From NCBI GenBank assembly GCA_026415535.1, contig JAOAGX010000163.1:1-5442 (forward strand): a DNA stretch of 5,442 nucleotides, given 5' to 3'. Made by a program: the position numbers and the translations under genes. Positions 5,356-5,442 of the stretch are shown in pieces; the first letter of the stretch is position 1; each line of letters begins with the position of its first letter. This DNA comes from Armatimonadota bacterium (GTDB lineage: Bacteria; Armatimonadota; UBA5829). Under the pieces are notes generated by a model, which did not search any database, was not told the origin of the DNA, and saw nothing but the letters and a program-made list of their open reading frames with translations.

Positions 5356-5442
5356 CTATAGGTTCAGAATAATATCTTCCAACCTGCGCTTGGGCACATG
5401 GTGGACCTGGTCAGCATCGCGGTAATACTTGATGTTGCCATC
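5356..5442 (-). CDS. C-terminal end of an unrecognised gene (partial)
   Basis: Seen: 28 sense codons and a TAG at 5356-5358, open to the right edge of the window. The visible end contains GNIKYYRDADQVHHVPKR followed by a helix-like RLEDIILNL. The coding look (charged and aromatic residues, no stops) supports a real gene, but 28 residues are too few to name the family. A nitroreductase-like C-terminus came to mind and is only a guess. It does not resemble the SH3-like end of RimP, the usual neighbour upstream of nusA. It lies on the same strand as nusA, separated by 138 bases that hold a promoter, so it is probably not in the same primary unit. Confidence 0.55.
   Translation of the reverse strand, partial: DGNIKYYRDADQVHHVPKRRLEDIILNL

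Overview
The window is a conserved housekeeping block for transcription and translation. Every gene lies on the minus strand, so it reads from right to left. The order is: tail of an unrecognised gene (right edge), promoter and structured leader, nusA, ylxR (rnpM), infB, a DUF503 gene (ylxP-like), rbfA, and the start of a DHH-family phosphoesterase gene of the nrnA type that runs off the left edge. The gene order, a YlxR and DUF503 pair, short NusA and compact IF2 point to a bacterium of Gram-positive-like or related (terrabacterial) affinity, such as Bacillota, Actinomycetota or Armatimonadota. Base composition looks close to half G+C. I cannot place it more precisely from this stretch.

Right end (5218-5442): the last 28 codons of an unidentified gene end at 5356. 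A 138-base gap follows. It holds a convincing sigma70-type promoter (-35 TTGCAA, 17-base spacer, extended -10 TGC-TATACT) and an untranslated leader of about 85 bases with a strong terminator-like stem-loop. rimP, which usually precedes nusA, is not between this gene and nusA.

Centre (1527-5217): nusA (400 aa) ends in an ATGA overlap with ylxR (101 aa). A 239-base gap without a convincing gene follows, where many Gram-positives carry the L7Ae-like gene ylxQ. It holds several inverted repeats, and the last one buries the infB ribosome binding site. infB encodes a compact IF2 of 648 aa with both N-terminal modules, the GTPase domain and the C-terminal domains.

Left part (1-1526): a 93-base gap with one inverted repeat leads to the DUF503 gene, then rbfA two bases further on. 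rbfA overlaps by 26 bases the GTG-initiated DHH phosphoesterase gene, of which 271 codons are visible.

The genes fit one transcription unit. NusA controls elongation, pausing and termination, YlxR is linked to RNase P control, IF2 places initiator tRNA on the ribosome, RbfA matures the 30S subunit, and the NrnA-type enzyme degrades very short RNAs and pAp. I see no mobile element, CRISPR array, tRNA or rRNA, and no clearly new system. The points worth a second look are regulatory and architectural: the absent rimP and ylxQ, the palindromic promoter spacer, the nusA leader hairpin and the masked infB ribosome binding site.
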